DNA of 64,000 nucleotides from Paramacrobiotus metropolitanus (taxonomy: Eukaryota; Tardigrada; Eutardigrada; Parachela; Macrobiotidae): contig NW_026570326.1 of assembly GCF_019649055.1 (NCBI RefSeq), forward strand, positions 186,001-250,000. The letters are read 5' to 3'. Positions 23,533 through 34,385 of the stretch are shown here, one piece after another. The notes below the pieces were generated by a model. It was given only the letters and a program-made list of their open reading frames with translations. It made no database searches and was not told the DNA's origin. Made by a program: the position numbers and the translations under genes. The first letter of the stretch is position 1. Every line of letters begins with the position of its first letter.

Positions 23533-24901
23533 TATTCCGCTGCACACGACAGAAGAATGATGATACTGAAACGAACATACTGACACAACGCATTACGGTG
23601 GTTTTATCCAACGTAATGCAAAAAGCCCGCAGAGTAAGCTAACGTCGGATTATTACTTCCCTTCATTGTTTGGGCTGAAATTAACAATTTCATATAAAAC
23701 GGTGACAAAATAATATACCAAGTAGGTATCACAGCATGATATTTACCGCGAAGACTGAAATAGAATTTAATTGCAGTGTAATGGGAGAATACTTGTTTAG
23801 CGAAGAACTACTCTAGAACTCGCTCCTAAGCTTTCGGTTAATATTGCAGCAATGCATCTTATCAACTATAATCCAACGATCAATCTCTAGAATATTCATG
23901 AGTAGTATGTATTGAGTACTTAGTGTATGGCATATTAATAAAGTTGCTCCAGGTTGGCTTTGGTAGATGCTTAAGCGAAAATAACACCATAACGTGAGCT
24001 GTTCTTGCTGTCTAATGCACACTGCCTGCTCTGTAGTCCGTACACTGAATTATTACTGCGGAGTCGCGGTTAACTCTTGTAAAGTTTTACGTTGATTAGA
24101 CTCACCAAAGCCACCAGATACGACACCAAAGTCACTCCATGTTCATGATGGCGGCATAAACAGTATTCTGACACGATGAAAACTTAATTTAATTGTGGTC
24201 CTATTAGCTGCTTTAAACTCGACAACATCACTTCGTACAATGAACCATTGATTTTGAAGATGTCGAACTGCCAGCATATGTTCTGAGTTTGCTACATTTA
24301 CTTTCGCCATCTCGGTTTCATCGCCTCTCGGTTCTCTAATCTCTATTGCTCAAGCAGGCCAAAAGCTGGGTTGTGCCTTTATTTCTCTATTCCTTTGCAT
24401 ACCCAGTTTTTCTAAATGGAGTCATCTAGGCTAGAACAATACAATTAACCTCACAATAGTTTGACAGCATAGAGATACCTATGTCAGAGTGCTCTGGTCG
24501 GAGGTCAGTGGGTCAAAACGCCGGCGAATTCCCTTTTTCGGCCAACGGATTTTGTGCAGGGTTACATTTCAGACTTGGTAGTTTGGCCGTCCAGTCTGTT
24601 TGTTCGGAACGGAAATCCAGAATGGTTGGCTCGAGGATGGATCAACAGATCAACTGGCTTCTGTTGCTGTGCATGCGTTCTGTGAAAATGTCTAATGTTG
24701 GGTCTCTGCCGACCATATCCTGAATTTGTCCCAGCCATTAATAATCAGCGGCGCCACCACTTGTGATAGACAGATAGCTCGTATTAATGCGATTGAGAAA
24801 ATGTAAGAATGACCCGTGCCCACTGTCCAGTGATGCAATCAAGCAGTTCCCATGGCGCATATCAAATTTTCGATAAAGAATTAATAAGCAGAAAGCGATA
24901 T
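23533..24901. other. Intergenic DNA, no gene seen
   Basis: This includes the presumed promoter of the gene starting at 23532. A stop-free stretch of 80 codons near 24481 has no recognisable motif. No repeat is obvious. The LTR element begins at 24902. Confidence 0.35.
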
Positions 24902-25378
24902 TGCAACAGCAGCCGGTTAAGTTGCTGTTCTAGTGGGATGGTTTATCCACCGTACCACGATGTAGCGGCTGTTAAGGCTAACTAATAATCAAAAGGCTGG
25001 CACGGTCGGCAAGATGCTGACCGGAAGGAAGATGACAATTACGCAACTACCGTGTGGAAGATGAGACGATTCATCTCAACGTGATTACAAACAACAACGC
25101 AAGACGTGGCAGTTATGGCAAGATTCTTATTAGCAAGTAAACGGGGCAAGAAGGCAAAAGCAAGGTTAGCTAGCTGGCAAGAAGCAAATCCAAGAATGAT
25201 TCTAGTGCGGCAAAGTAAAAGTCAAGAGCATCGAGATTGTAGCGGTAAAGCGGTAAGACAACGAGATGCTGATTTACAGGATCTTAATGAGGAAGACCAG
25301 CAATGAATGAACCAATAACTGATGTAGAAAAGCAATTAACAATCCAAACTGGCGGTACTAAGATTTTCTATCGTTACA
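24902..25378 (-). repeat. 3' LTR (477 bp)
   Basis: Direct repeat of 33905-34381, starting TGCAACAGC and ending CGTTACA on the plus strand. It contains a small open frame of 66 codons that is also present in the other copy and is not thought to be a gene. I see no clear polypurine tract beside it. Confidence 0.93.
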
Positions 25379-25609
25379 TCCCGGACGGTAGCGATGAGAT
25401 ATACGTGTCCCATCAAGAAAGTAAAAATGAAAAAAAATAAAAAAATACTGCTGTATGTAATACTGTACGGCGTGGTGGATCCCAAGTTTAATCTTCCACG
25501 CGAAGGTTAATTTTCAAGCAGACGATCGGGATTCTGCGATCGTTTTCCGGTATGATGCTCAGTGAGTGCGCCGGTCGGAATCGTGCATACGGTTCATTCG
25601 CTGACGGAG

Positions 25610-26857
25610 CTAGTCCAATTCCTGTCGTAGGTCATAGATTTCCTTATCTTTGTCCCGGACGGTAGGTGAATGATACTGGTTAATTTCTTCGTCGGTATAT
25701 CCTTCAACGCCAAATGCTGTCATAATTGAAGCAACATCGCGGTTAATATGCTTTCCAACGGCAACTTCGGGTAATTCCACAAACGGTAACGTCTGGTCTC
25801 CGTTATCTCCAATTGCGTAGAACAGCTGGTCATCTTCGAGTAACTGTGCTCTAATCTTTGCGGCACGGCTTTCGGCGGTGTAGCTGCCGTCCCATTTTAT
25901 CTGACCACGGTAAAAGGGAAAGTCGGTGGTGAAGAAGCGGTACGGGTTGAAGTAGCGCGGGTATTGTTCAACTTGCTCGAATCCATGACGTTGTGGCGTT
26001 TTAATATAACGGTACACGAATCCACATCGGTGTTCGTATCGCCATGTTCCGTCGTCTCCGGGATAGCGGATCCACGGTGATAGCACAAATCTGTCGAAGC
26101 GCCAGGACTGGAAATAATGTGGGCTTAAAACACTGCTCATGGGAACAGGGAAGGAGGAGAATTTGTCTTCATCGGCATGGTCAACATTGAGGCGAAGGCG
26201 CTCTAGGAAGGTGTACGTGTTGCATAACACCTGGTTCTGGGCGATTTTAATGTCACGTTCGTACGGATCTGCTGTGTCTTTGATGATGTACGATCCATTC
26301 TCAATGGCTGTATTGATGTTTTCCATATGTGCGCGGTAGTCATGATGCGGAGTTTTAATTTTGAATCCAATAAAAGGATTCCTGCCTTGTCGTCGGACAT
26401 GGTGAGCTTCTTGGCGCGGTCCAGGGTTAACGTACTGGATCTGGTCATCCGGGGGATCTTGTGGGCTTTGTTCGCGCTGTCGGCGTTGTCGAGGCATAGC
26501 GTTCTGATAATTTCCGCGACTTTTTCTTCGTGATCCACGGCCACGGTAGCCAGTATACTGAAGGCTCTGACCGGTGTACTGTAGTTCATCTGCATCTTCA
26601 GGTGTGTCCAGGAGCGGTGCACGCGGCGTCGCCAATTGAATGTCTGCCGGTTTACGTAGAGCGGCAGCATAGTCGGGCTGCACGTTAATCTTGTCCGATG
26701 GTGCTGCGCTGGTTGTCGGAGCGGGTTGCTGCTGTGGACGGCTGCTTTCAGCTTGCGGTGCGTTAATATCTTCCATGGGAATGTCCATTTCTGTAGTTGC
26801 ATCTACAATGCGGTTAATATGGTAAATCTGCAGTGTACATAGGGCTAGCGCATCCAA
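25610..26857 (-). CDS. Extra ORF after pol in the LTR element (415 aa, unknown)
   Basis: This open frame lies downstream of pol inside the LTR element, in the place where some Ty3/gypsy elements carry env. I see no signal peptide and no hydrophobic membrane segment, so an envelope is not supported. The first third is rich in Pro, Gln and Arg, with an RGRGSRRKSRG basic stretch. The remainder is aromatic-rich and looks folded, with motifs such as YFNPYRFFTTDFPFYRGQ. I do not recognise the family. It may be a nucleic-acid-binding accessory protein. Confidence 0.6.
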   Translation of the reverse strand: MDALALCTLQIYHINRIVDATTEMDIPMEDINAPQAESSRPQQQPAPTTSAAPSDKINVQPDYAAALRKPADIQLATPRAPLLDTPEDADELQYTGQSLQYTGYRGRGSRRKSRGNYQNAMPRQRRQREQSPQDPPDDQIQYVNPGPRQEAHHVRRQGRNPFIGFKIKTPHHDYRAHMENINTAIENGSYIIKDTADPYERDIKIAQNQVLCNTYTFLERLRLNVDHADEDKFSSFPVPMSSVLSPHYFQSWRFDRFVLSPWIRYPGDDGTWRYEHRCGFVYRYIKTPQRHGFEQVEQYPRYFNPYRFFTTDFPFYRGQIKWDGSYTAESRAAKIRAQLLEDDQLFYAIGDNGDQTLPFVELPEVAVGKHINRDVASIMTAFGVEGYTDEEINQYHSPTVRDKDKEIYDLRQELD

Positions 26858-27031
26858 CGAGTATAATCTATTTGTACACTTCTGACGTGAGCAGATTACT
26901 TCGCGCTAGAATGCGCTAAATTACTTAGCGCTAGTTGCATCTATAATGCGGTTAATGTTAAATCTGCAGTGTACAATGGGCTAGCGCGTCCAACGAGTAT
27001 AATGTATTTGTACACTATTAACGTGAGCAGA

Positions 27032-30000
27032 TTAGTTAGCGCTAGCGTTATGAGTGTGGCGGGATCTTAATTTTTGGACGTAGTCGTTTCGACTATTCTG
27101 TACATCCGCGTCGTACTGTTTATAAGATTTTAATTTTGAAATTTGTACTGTATCTGTTGATCTTCGCTTTGATGTTGGATGATCGTATTTAATTTGCACG
27201 TTGCCGTTCTTTAATATCTGTGTAATAATGTACGGCCCTTTGAATTTATTCGTTAATTTCTCAGTACGACCAACTACTCGTACTTCATCTTTGATATACA
27301 CCGAATCGCCAACTTTAAAGGTAATATCCACTTTCTTGTGGTCATAATTTTGACTGTTCTTCTCATGAGTAATATCCGTTAATATTTTTGAGAATTCCAA
27401 GGCGTGTTTCCATTTTTGTCGCATATACTCTATGTACTGTTTAATGGTAATTTCGGTAGAGGTTGTCGATGCAAAATTTTGATATACAGTATCAATCGGT
27501 AATCTCGATTCAACACCAAATAGTAGGTAATGTGGAGTTTGCTGCGTAGTTGAATGTTTAGTATTGTTGTACGCATAGGTAATATACGGTAGATAATGTG
27601 CCCAGTTGTTCTGTTCGGCATTAATATACATAGTGAGTTTTTCTGCTAAGAACCTCATAAAACGCTCAGCTAAGGTATTGGACTGCGGGTGAAATGCAGT
27701 AGTGTACTGGTGGTCAATCTGCATAATTTCGTTAATTTTCTCAATAATATTGCTGGTGTATGCAACTCTTCGATCTGAAGTAATATGCAGCGGTGGCCCG
27801 TAAGGTAATATAATGTTGTTAACTAAAAATTGGGCGGTTTCGTCTTTGCCGGTTGACTGTACGGTTTTCGTAACTACAAAGCGTGATACATTTTCCACTG
27901 CTACTATTATGTACTTGTGGCCTTCGGGCGATGCATGGAACGGACCTACGTGGTCGAACGACCAAGACTCTAAAAGTCCGAACTGCTTAATTTGCTGCAA
28001 ATAACCACTAGGTGGAATGTTTATGCTGTGTCGCTGCTGGCACGATGTGCACGCATCACAATAATTTTTCACGTAGTGCAACATACGAGGCCAGTAAAAG
28101 CGGGATGACACTGTGTTCCATGTGCGTGAAAACCCTACATGTGCGGAAACCGGGGAGTCATGGCACTCATACAGTATCTCTGCACGCGTACTGTTAGGGA
28201 TACAAATCAAAAAATGTGGTCGCCCCTTGCGGTATCTGAGCTTCTGCAACACACCGTGTACTATGCGTAAGCTGTCAGCTAATTTCTGCATACGCTTCGG
28301 AGCTTGACTGTACTCTGTAGTATCTGAAAGTAATGTTTTAATTTTTAAGATAAAATCGTTGGCTGATTGTTCTGACACTAATCGAGCGTGCGCCGGTTCT
28401 AACCGTGTACTGTACAATGGAATGTCACAATCGTCGGTATCATCTGCTGGTTCGTGGGGATTGCGGCTGAGCAGGTCGGCGTCTTGGTGGAGACGTCCTT
28501 TACGATACCGTATCTTAAAATCGTATTCCTGTAGAAGTAATGACCATCTATTTAATCTTCCTTGAGGCTCTTTTAGGTTAAGCAAGTACTGTAGAGCTGA
28601 ATGGTCTGATATTACTACGAAGTGTTTGCCTGCTAAATAATGTTTGAATTTTTTAATGGCAAAAACAATGGCATATAATTCTTTTTCAGAAACTGGATAA
28701 TTTGCTTGATGTTTATCTAGCATTTTAGATGCATATGCGACGGTGTGCCAACCGTCTGGATGTTTCTGTTCTAATATAGCACCGATTCCGACGCCGGAGG
28801 CGTCCGTTTTGATTTGTGTATTTAGTTTGTGGTCGAACGGCTTCAAAACTGGAGCACGGCTCAAACATTCTTTTAACTGGTCAAAAGCTTGTTGTTCTTT
28901 TGGTGTCCATATGAAAGAAACATTTTTCCGTGTAAGATGTAGAAGCGGTGCGGATAATGTAGAGAAATTGTCAATGAATTGACGATAGTAACTCAGTGCA
29001 CCTATAAACGATTTAATCTCTTTCGGTGTTTTTGGTGTTTGAAATGCGGAAATAGCGCTGATTTTAGCTGGATCTGGTTGTATGCCGGTGCTACTGATAA
29101 TATGCCCTAAAAACTTAATCTGTGGGAAACCGATCTCACGTTTTGTAGGGGAGATTGTGAAACCTGCTGTGCTTACAGCGTCTAATACCTTTTCTAACAG
29201 TTCGCAATGTTCGGTAAAAGTTGCTCCGCCTACTAAAACATCATCTATGTAACAGATGACTCCGTGCCATTTTAAATGGCTTATTATGGAGTCCATAGCT
29301 CTTTGGAATGTGGCGGGACCACCGCACAATCCAAAGGGCATTCGTAAAAACTCAAATTGACCGTCCATGGTCACGAAGGATGTTTTCGGTATGTCTTTCG
29401 GAGCCATTCTAATTTGCCAAAAACCCGCATTAAAATCGAGACTTGAAAAATATTTTGAATTTCCGAAACATGATATTGCGTCATCAATTCTTGGAAGAGG
29501 CCATAAAGGTCTGCTAGTCACAGCATTTAAACCTCGCAAGTCACAACAGAATCTGGGCGGCTTCGTCGACCCTTTACGTTTTACAAGTAACACTGGGCAT
29601 GCCCAAGGAGATGTTGACGGGCGAATGACGTTCCGGTCTAACATTTCCTGTACTTGCGCGTTAATTTGTATTCTTTGTGCATAGGACACGCGGTAAGGAA
29701 GTTTTTTTACTGGCTGATTGCTTCCTGTGTCGATCTCGTGCATAATATTGCCACAATCACCGAGCGGCCTGTCCTTACTAGGAAACACTTTTCGATATTT
29801 CACATATAATCTGACTAACATATTTCGCTCTTCCGTAGATAATCCTGAATGAAACTTCATTGTTTTAATGTGTTGCATCAACTTATCTTTATCTATGCCG
29901 GGAATATCTGACGATTCTAATTTTGTTATCGGCACTTCTGCTACTGCGTCTACGGGTTCCATATGACCAATAAGTACACCTCGTTTGAGTTTAATATCTT

Positions 30001-31363
30001 TATCAGAAAAGTTAGTTATTAGTATGTTAATTTTTCCGTTCTCTGAGCGTACTACACGATTTGGAACTGCTACAAGATGACTATGTAATAGTAATTTGTT
30101 TTCCAATACGAGTACGTCTCCGTTGTAAATGTCAGGCGCTGAAAGTATCAATATCGTGCCGTGCTTTGCTGGCAACACTGTGGTAGATGCTAGTTTTATG
30201 CCGGCTCGATCCCATGTGATGTTTGGCACTGGTTCGGGTGAGCAAGGCATTTCCGTGTCCAGCGGTGGCGGCCATGGTGGCACGCGAGGCAGTGCTGGTG
30301 AATCTGACCTTTTGTGTGCGCCGGTGTGCGAGTCCGTCGCAGTAGATTGCAGCGGAGCTGCATGCGAATGCGCGGACTGAGAGGTGCAAACTGTCTTCTC
30401 AGCCGACGGGCTTGAAGCAATGTCAGAGTGCACTGGGGGCATGATGTGCGCCGGTGGCACGACAGGAGTAAGTGCCAGAGGCAATGGGGAAGGGACGGGC
30501 GCCGGTGGCGGTGTGGGAGAGTATGTATTGTGTACTGTACTCGTATTATCGACATGCTCATCCGCAAACAACGATAATGGTGTATTGCTTGCGGTAGACA
30601 TGTTCAACACAGATACTTCACGAGGTACTGTATGTATGTCCGAGCTGATGCTATCACTTTCGGCATCCTTTTCTGTAATAGAATGATTGTGCAAGCGGTG
30701 ACGGTGTGCTTTCTTGAGGTGCTGGTGGTATTGTTGTACGAAGTTTGTACGCGGTATAAAAGTGTCCGCGAACATCATGTCCTGTAGATCGGAAACTACA
30801 CGTCCTCGACTGAGTAATTTGTTGACTTTGTGTTTTGCATCCTCGACTCCGAAGTATAATTTTCCAGTGCAGCTGTTTATCCACAGATTGTGCTCTTTAA
30901 GAAAATCGTTACCGAGAATAATGTCTTCGTATGGCAAGTCGCACACAATGAATATATAATGTTGTAGTGTACGATGTTCGAATGTAATAGTAATTTCACT
31001 GAAGTACGTGTTCTTAGCTTGAAACTTTTCAGAAACGGTAGCAAAACGTAATTTAGGAGCATTTTTATAAAAAGGTCGAAAATCTAAATTGAGCTGCACT
31101 GCTAAAACTTCCGATATTATGCTGCAACCTGCACCTGTGTCTATTAAAACAGATAGTTTTTTATTATTAATGTTTAGTTCGACGTAGACGGGGCTTACTG
31201 TTTGTGGCATGCTGAAGTTTGCATAAGGGCTTGACCGACTAGGTAATATCTTTATCGAATCTTTATGCATTTGGACATGGTATGTATTAATTTCGGATTT
31301 CTTAAGTACAAACGGAGGATCATACTGCTGACCATACGGACCTCCTTTACCGTAAGGTCTCAT
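27032..31363 (-). CDS. pol polyprotein of the LTR element (1,443 aa)
   Basis: An aspartic protease active site (LIDTGAGCSI) lies near residue 75. The reverse transcriptase has RMPFGLCGGPATFQ and the catalytic YIDD motif. RNase H starts with TDASGVGIGAIL. The integrase has an H-H-C-C zinc finger (ending CDACTSCQQRH) and a core domain (WSFDHVGPF, then FHPQSNTLAERF). A C-terminal stretch with FKVGDSVYIKD and FKGPYII resembles the integrase tail of Ty3/gypsy elements. A long Pro/Ser-rich linker separates protease from reverse transcriptase. The start overlaps the end of the upstream nucleocapsid-like frame by 4 nt. Confidence 0.95.
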   Translation of the reverse strand: MRPYGKGGPYGQQYDPPFVLKKSEINTYHVQMHKDSIKILPSRSSPYANFSMPQTVSPVYVELNINNKKLSVLIDTGAGCSIISEVLAVQLNLDFRPFYKNAPKLRFATVSEKFQAKNTYFSEITITFEHRTLQHYIFIVCDLPYEDIILGNDFLKEHNLWINSCTGKLYFGVEDAKHKVNKLLSRGRVVSDLQDMMFADTFIPRTNFVQQYHQHLKKAHRHRLHNHSITEKDAESDSISSDIHTVPREVSVLNMSTASNTPLSLFADEHVDNTSTVHNTYSPTPPPAPVPSPLPLALTPVVPPAHIMPPVHSDIASSPSAEKTVCTSQSAHSHAAPLQSTATDSHTGAHKRSDSPALPRVPPWPPPLDTEMPCSPEPVPNITWDRAGIKLASTTVLPAKHGTILILSAPDIYNGDVLVLENKLLLHSHLVAVPNRVVRSENGKINILITNFSDKDIKLKRGVLIGHMEPVDAVAEVPITKLESSDIPGIDKDKLMQHIKTMKFHSGLSTEERNMLVRLYVKYRKVFPSKDRPLGDCGNIMHEIDTGSNQPVKKLPYRVSYAQRIQINAQVQEMLDRNVIRPSTSPWACPVLLVKRKGSTKPPRFCCDLRGLNAVTSRPLWPLPRIDDAISCFGNSKYFSSLDFNAGFWQIRMAPKDIPKTSFVTMDGQFEFLRMPFGLCGGPATFQRAMDSIISHLKWHGVICYIDDVLVGGATFTEHCELLEKVLDAVSTAGFTISPTKREIGFPQIKFLGHIISSTGIQPDPAKISAISAFQTPKTPKEIKSFIGALSYYRQFIDNFSTLSAPLLHLTRKNVSFIWTPKEQQAFDQLKECLSRAPVLKPFDHKLNTQIKTDASGVGIGAILEQKHPDGWHTVAYASKMLDKHQANYPVSEKELYAIVFAIKKFKHYLAGKHFVVISDHSALQYLLNLKEPQGRLNRWSLLLQEYDFKIRYRKGRLHQDADLLSRNPHEPADDTDDCDIPLYSTRLEPAHARLVSEQSANDFILKIKTLLSDTTEYSQAPKRMQKLADSLRIVHGVLQKLRYRKGRPHFLICIPNSTRAEILYECHDSPVSAHVGFSRTWNTVSSRFYWPRMLHYVKNYCDACTSCQQRHSINIPPSGYLQQIKQFGLLESWSFDHVGPFHASPEGHKYIIVAVENVSRFVVTKTVQSTGKDETAQFLVNNIILPYGPPLHITSDRRVAYTSNIIEKINEIMQIDHQYTTAFHPQSNTLAERFMRFLAEKLTMYINAEQNNWAHYLPYITYAYNNTKHSTTQQTPHYLLFGVESRLPIDTVYQNFASTTSTEITIKQYIEYMRQKWKHALEFSKILTDITHEKNSQNYDHKKVDITFKVGDSVYIKDEVRVVGRTEKLTNKFKGPYIITQILKNGNVQIKYDHPTSKRRSTDTVQISKLKSYKQYDADVQNSRNDYVQKLRSRHTHNASAN

Positions 31364-31818
31364 TCTTTTCCCTCGTCAGTACGCCAGTACGCGTTACCTT
31401 TTTTCGCGAGATTGTACTTTATATAATCGTCGTACTTCTCTTGTACTCGTGCTTTAATGTCTGCTGGGCACACTCGTGCGACTTTATACCGATCATCAGG
31501 ATGCGAATCCTCACACTCTTTGTAAGAATGGGTAAAATCTACACAACGTGGACAAAATAATTTCCCATTCTGAAGACGGTAGCTGTCAAAGTCTATGTAC
31601 TTTCTATCTATCCGTTTGTAATCCTGACCTGAGCTACGTTTACTATCATCTCGTGAACGGCTGCGGTCTGAGCGGTCTTTTGACCGGAAGCGGTCACTGC
31701 GATCAGTCGAGCTAAAGCGGCCGCTGCGTTCTTGCGCGCGCTGCGCCGGTGACCGGTAACGATCTGGCTTGGACTGTCTACGGAATTTGCTAGACTGCGG
31801 CTGCGGTGGTATCATCAT
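31360..31818 (-). CDS. Nucleocapsid-like ORF of the LTR element (152 aa)
   Basis: The N-terminal half is very rich in Arg, Ser and Asp (RSRDDSKR-like repeats). The C-terminal half has a CCHC zinc knuckle with exact spacing (CPRCVDFTHSYKEC). This is the expected nucleic-acid-binding part of a retrotransposon gag. It lies directly between the capsid-like ORF and pol. Confidence 0.75.
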   Translation of the reverse strand: MMIPPQPQSSKFRRQSKPDRYRSPAQRAQERSGRFSSTDRSDRFRSKDRSDRSRSRDDSKRSSGQDYKRIDRKYIDFDSYRLQNGKLFCPRCVDFTHSYKECEDSHPDDRYKVARVCPADIKARVQEKYDDYIKYNLAKKGNAYWRTDEGKE

Positions 31819-31833
31819 CGTGATAGCTGGTAG

Positions 31834-32460
31834 CTATTTTGAGCGGTCACGCGACGGGCGAAATTTATTTTCGGTAATATAGTTCACCTCAATGGGGTTT
31901 GTCTCCGTACCTGCGGCCGGGCGATCCGCAATGGTTAATCTGGTCAAAATCGAGCGGAACTCACTGACTGTATGTGTTTTTGATGTTGCCAAAAATCTTT
32001 TGTACTCTGGCAAGTCAGCTATCGCACGTTGAATTTCAGCTACTTTGTATGTTTCAGGCATTAGCGGATCTATCTGCTGAAATAACAGTTCCATTTCATG
32101 AAGACACGCATTAATATCTGCACCTTTCTTATACACCTTTTTTGACAATTCCATTCTCTTAGTCAACTCATAATCTTCAGGTAAAAATCGCTTATTAAAC
32201 TGTGCTTTCCATTCATCGTATGGTAATTGGGAGTTTTTCTGCCATAACGACTCAAACAAACGTCTAGGCATATCGCCTAAGTAGTTCGGTAGCATCTGTA
32301 ATTTTCTACCTGCATCCCAGTTAAGTGCTGCAGCAGCACGCTCAAACAGCTGGAAAAAGTCTGTGATAATATAATCGGGCTTGTTGTTAAAGATTTCGAT
32401 TTTAAAGTCCTTAGCCTGTAGTCTAGCACTGTTGTTATTCATTGTTAATGTGCGTAACAA
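31834..32460 (-). CDS. Gag capsid-like ORF of the LTR element (208 aa)
   Basis: The pattern of a Ty3/gypsy capsid is visible: DFFQLFERAAAALNWDAGRK, then LPNYLGDMPRRLFESL, then YDEWKAQFNKRF. These helices match the Retrotrans_gag-type fold by pattern. The position, upstream of the nucleocapsid-like frame and pol on the same strand, agrees. Confidence 0.75.
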   Translation of the reverse strand: MLRTLTMNNNSARLQAKDFKIEIFNNKPDYIITDFFQLFERAAAALNWDAGRKLQMLPNYLGDMPRRLFESLWQKNSQLPYDEWKAQFNKRFLPEDYELTKRMELSKKVYKKGADINACLHEMELLFQQIDPLMPETYKVAEIQRAIADLPEYKRFLATSKTHTVSEFRSILTRLTIADRPAAGTETNPIEVNYITENKFRPSRDRSK

Positions 32461-32519
32461 ATCTGTCAGATCAGCTGGTGGTTGTGCCCTGTCAGGAATA
32501 CTGTTATGTACAGGCGCAT

Positions 32520-33263
32520 TTAATGTATAAGTACTCGTATTTCGGTGTGTGTACTGTTAATCTGCGTCCTATTCTCTGTGTGTGTTGCCGGTTCGTGATT
32601 AATATCTGCCCTGTGGTCAATGCACATGTTGGGAGATTGGACTGTCTCTGCAGCCGGTTTAGTCTGCGCTGCACTCTTAAGGCAATCGGCTGCTACAATC
32701 AACGACAAGTTTAATAACTCGTCTGTGTTGGTCCTGCCGGCCTGCCTATGCTCAGACGTGTAGCACGTGTCGAGAGCGTGGCACAATTCTCTCATCCTCG
32801 CTGCGGCTGGGTGTGACTGGAACTTGTCCTGTATACTCTCTGGAAGAGTATACGGGAGCGGAGACTGTGAGCGGGGAATTCTCTCTGTACTGTACCCCGG
32901 CTCAGTCCATCTGACCGCTGACGGCGGGTTCTTCTCTGGCTCTGTGGCCTCTCTGGGCTGACCGACGGCCAGCTCGGGTTGCGCGGTTGAACGCTGCGCG
33001 TGAAACTGTGAATCTGAGCGCGCTGTCGCGTATGAGTTGCGGGAGGGAGAATCTGTCTGTCTGACAAGGCGTGGTAGAGGTGAAGGATCTACTGTGGAGA
33101 AAGGGATTTTATGTGTTGTCATGTATTCGGCTAATGTTTTCACGATATGGCCTTTTTTCTTAGACTGGGCAATGTTTTGGTCAAGACGCTTGCTGACTGC
33201 GAGCAGTTGAGCCTTTGTGAGAAAGCCCAACTGGTCTGTCAAAGATTCTGGCTCGGATGCCAT
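32520..33263 (-). CDS. First ORF of the LTR element, SAP-like start (247 aa)
   Basis: The first 55 residues (LGFLTKAQLLAVSKRLDQ, later KKKGHIVKTLAEYM) have the helix-extended-helix pattern of a SAP-type DNA-binding motif. The rest is rich in Ser, Pro, Arg and Glu and looks disordered. It lies nearest the 5' LTR, so it is probably the amino-terminal part of the gag region. The function is not established. Confidence 0.5.
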   Translation of the reverse strand: MASEPESLTDQLGFLTKAQLLAVSKRLDQNIAQSKKKGHIVKTLAEYMTTHKIPFSTVDPSPLPRLVRQTDSPSRNSYATARSDSQFHAQRSTAQPELAVGQPREATEPEKNPPSAVRWTEPGYSTERIPRSQSPLPYTLPESIQDKFQSHPAAARMRELCHALDTCYTSEHRQAGRTNTDELLNLSLIVAADCLKSAAQTKPAAETVQSPNMCIDHRADINHEPATHTENRTQINSTHTEIRVLIH

Positions 33264-33904
33264 GGATCTACTGGAGCGATACTTTTAATGTTTGGGAGAG
33301 AAATCTACATTTCTCTCTTCCTTATGTTCGGTAATGTGGCAAAACCATTTGACTGGCGCCAGGCTAATGTAAGCTGCTCATTCCCTAATATATACAGTAC
33401 TTATACTGTGATACGCACAAAACGATATTGGGTGTGCCTCGTAAGAAAGAAATAATATGTATGTATTTTACAAAAAAATAATATTTATCATGCAAACTTA
33501 TGTAATGTGTGTTTCGTTAATATCAATGACATGAGAAAGTTAAAACAATAATGAAGTTAGTTAGTGCAAACGACAAGATCATCGGCTTCGATAACTTTAG
33601 CCGGCTTAGGTGGAAATTTAAGTAATCAAATCCGACAAAATTGAAATTATGCTTTCACCAACTGCCGTATGGTAGTAACTTACCCATTGGTAGTCGCGGT
33701 ATGCGGTAATCTTTAAGGAAAGCCGGTATTTCCGGTCCCTTATGAATGGCAAGGAAGACTTTCTGGTGGTGAGTGGAAGCGCGCGATGTGCAGGTGAGGC
33801 GCTTGACTTCCTTGGAAAGCCGTCCAGGTAATGTGGGGCGTATGATTTTGGCAAGAGAGTCGGCGCCAGATAGAATTAAACTGGTCCGAAGTCCAGGAGC
33901 GCCA

Positions 33905-34381
33905 TGCAACAGCAGCCGGTTAAGCTGCTGTTCTAGTGGGATGGTTTATCCACCGTACCACGATGTAGCGGCTGTTAAGGCTAACTAATAATCAAAAGGC
34001 TGGCACGGTCGGCGAGATGCTGACCGGAAGGAAGATGACAATTACACAACTACCGTGTGGAAGATGAGACGATTCATCTCAACGTGATTACAAACAACAA
34101 CGCAAGACGTGGCAGTTATGGCAAGATTCTTATTAGCAAGTAAACGGGGCAAGAAGGCAAAAGCAAGGTTAGCTAGCTGGCAAGAAGCAAATCCAAGAAT
34201 GATTCTAGTGCGGCAAAGTAAAAGTCAAGAGCATCGAGATTGTAGCGGAAAAGCGGTAAGACAACGAGATGCTGATTTACAGGATCTTAATGAGGAAGAC
34301 CAGCAATGAATGAACCAATAACTGATGTAGAAAAGCAATTAACAATCCAAACTGGCGGTACTAAGATTTTCTATCGTTACA
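33905..34381 (-). repeat. 5' LTR (477 bp)
   Basis: Partner of 24902-25378, of equal length and about 99% identical. On the coding strand it ends ...GTTGCA and is followed at once by a TGG-starting primer-binding-site-like sequence. Confidence 0.93.
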
Positions 34382-34385
34382 ATAT

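Larger units (their letters stand above)
24902..34381 (-). mobile_element. Ty3/gypsy-type LTR retrotransposon, whole-looking, young
   Basis: The element spans 9,480 bp and reads on the minus strand. It is bounded by two 477-bp direct repeats that start TG and end CA, flanked by a 4-bp ATAT target duplication (24898-24901 and 34382-34385). The LTRs differ at only about four positions (about 99% identical), so the insertion is recent. Immediately inside the 5' LTR is TGGCGCTCC, which fits a tRNA primer-binding site. Order of parts from the 5' side: an ORF with a SAP-like start, a gag capsid-like ORF, a nucleocapsid-like ORF with a CCHC knuckle, pol (protease, reverse transcriptase, RNase H, integrase) and an extra ORF of unknown function. 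Domain order puts it in Ty3/gypsy (Metaviridae). It looks whole. Confidence 0.95.

Noticed and set aside
24481-24723. 80-codon open frame
   Set aside because: No family motif, no splice partner and no coding bias that I can see.
25106-25306. 66-codon open frame present in both LTRs
   Set aside because: It is kept only because the LTRs are almost identical; it lies antisense to the element and has no known domain.
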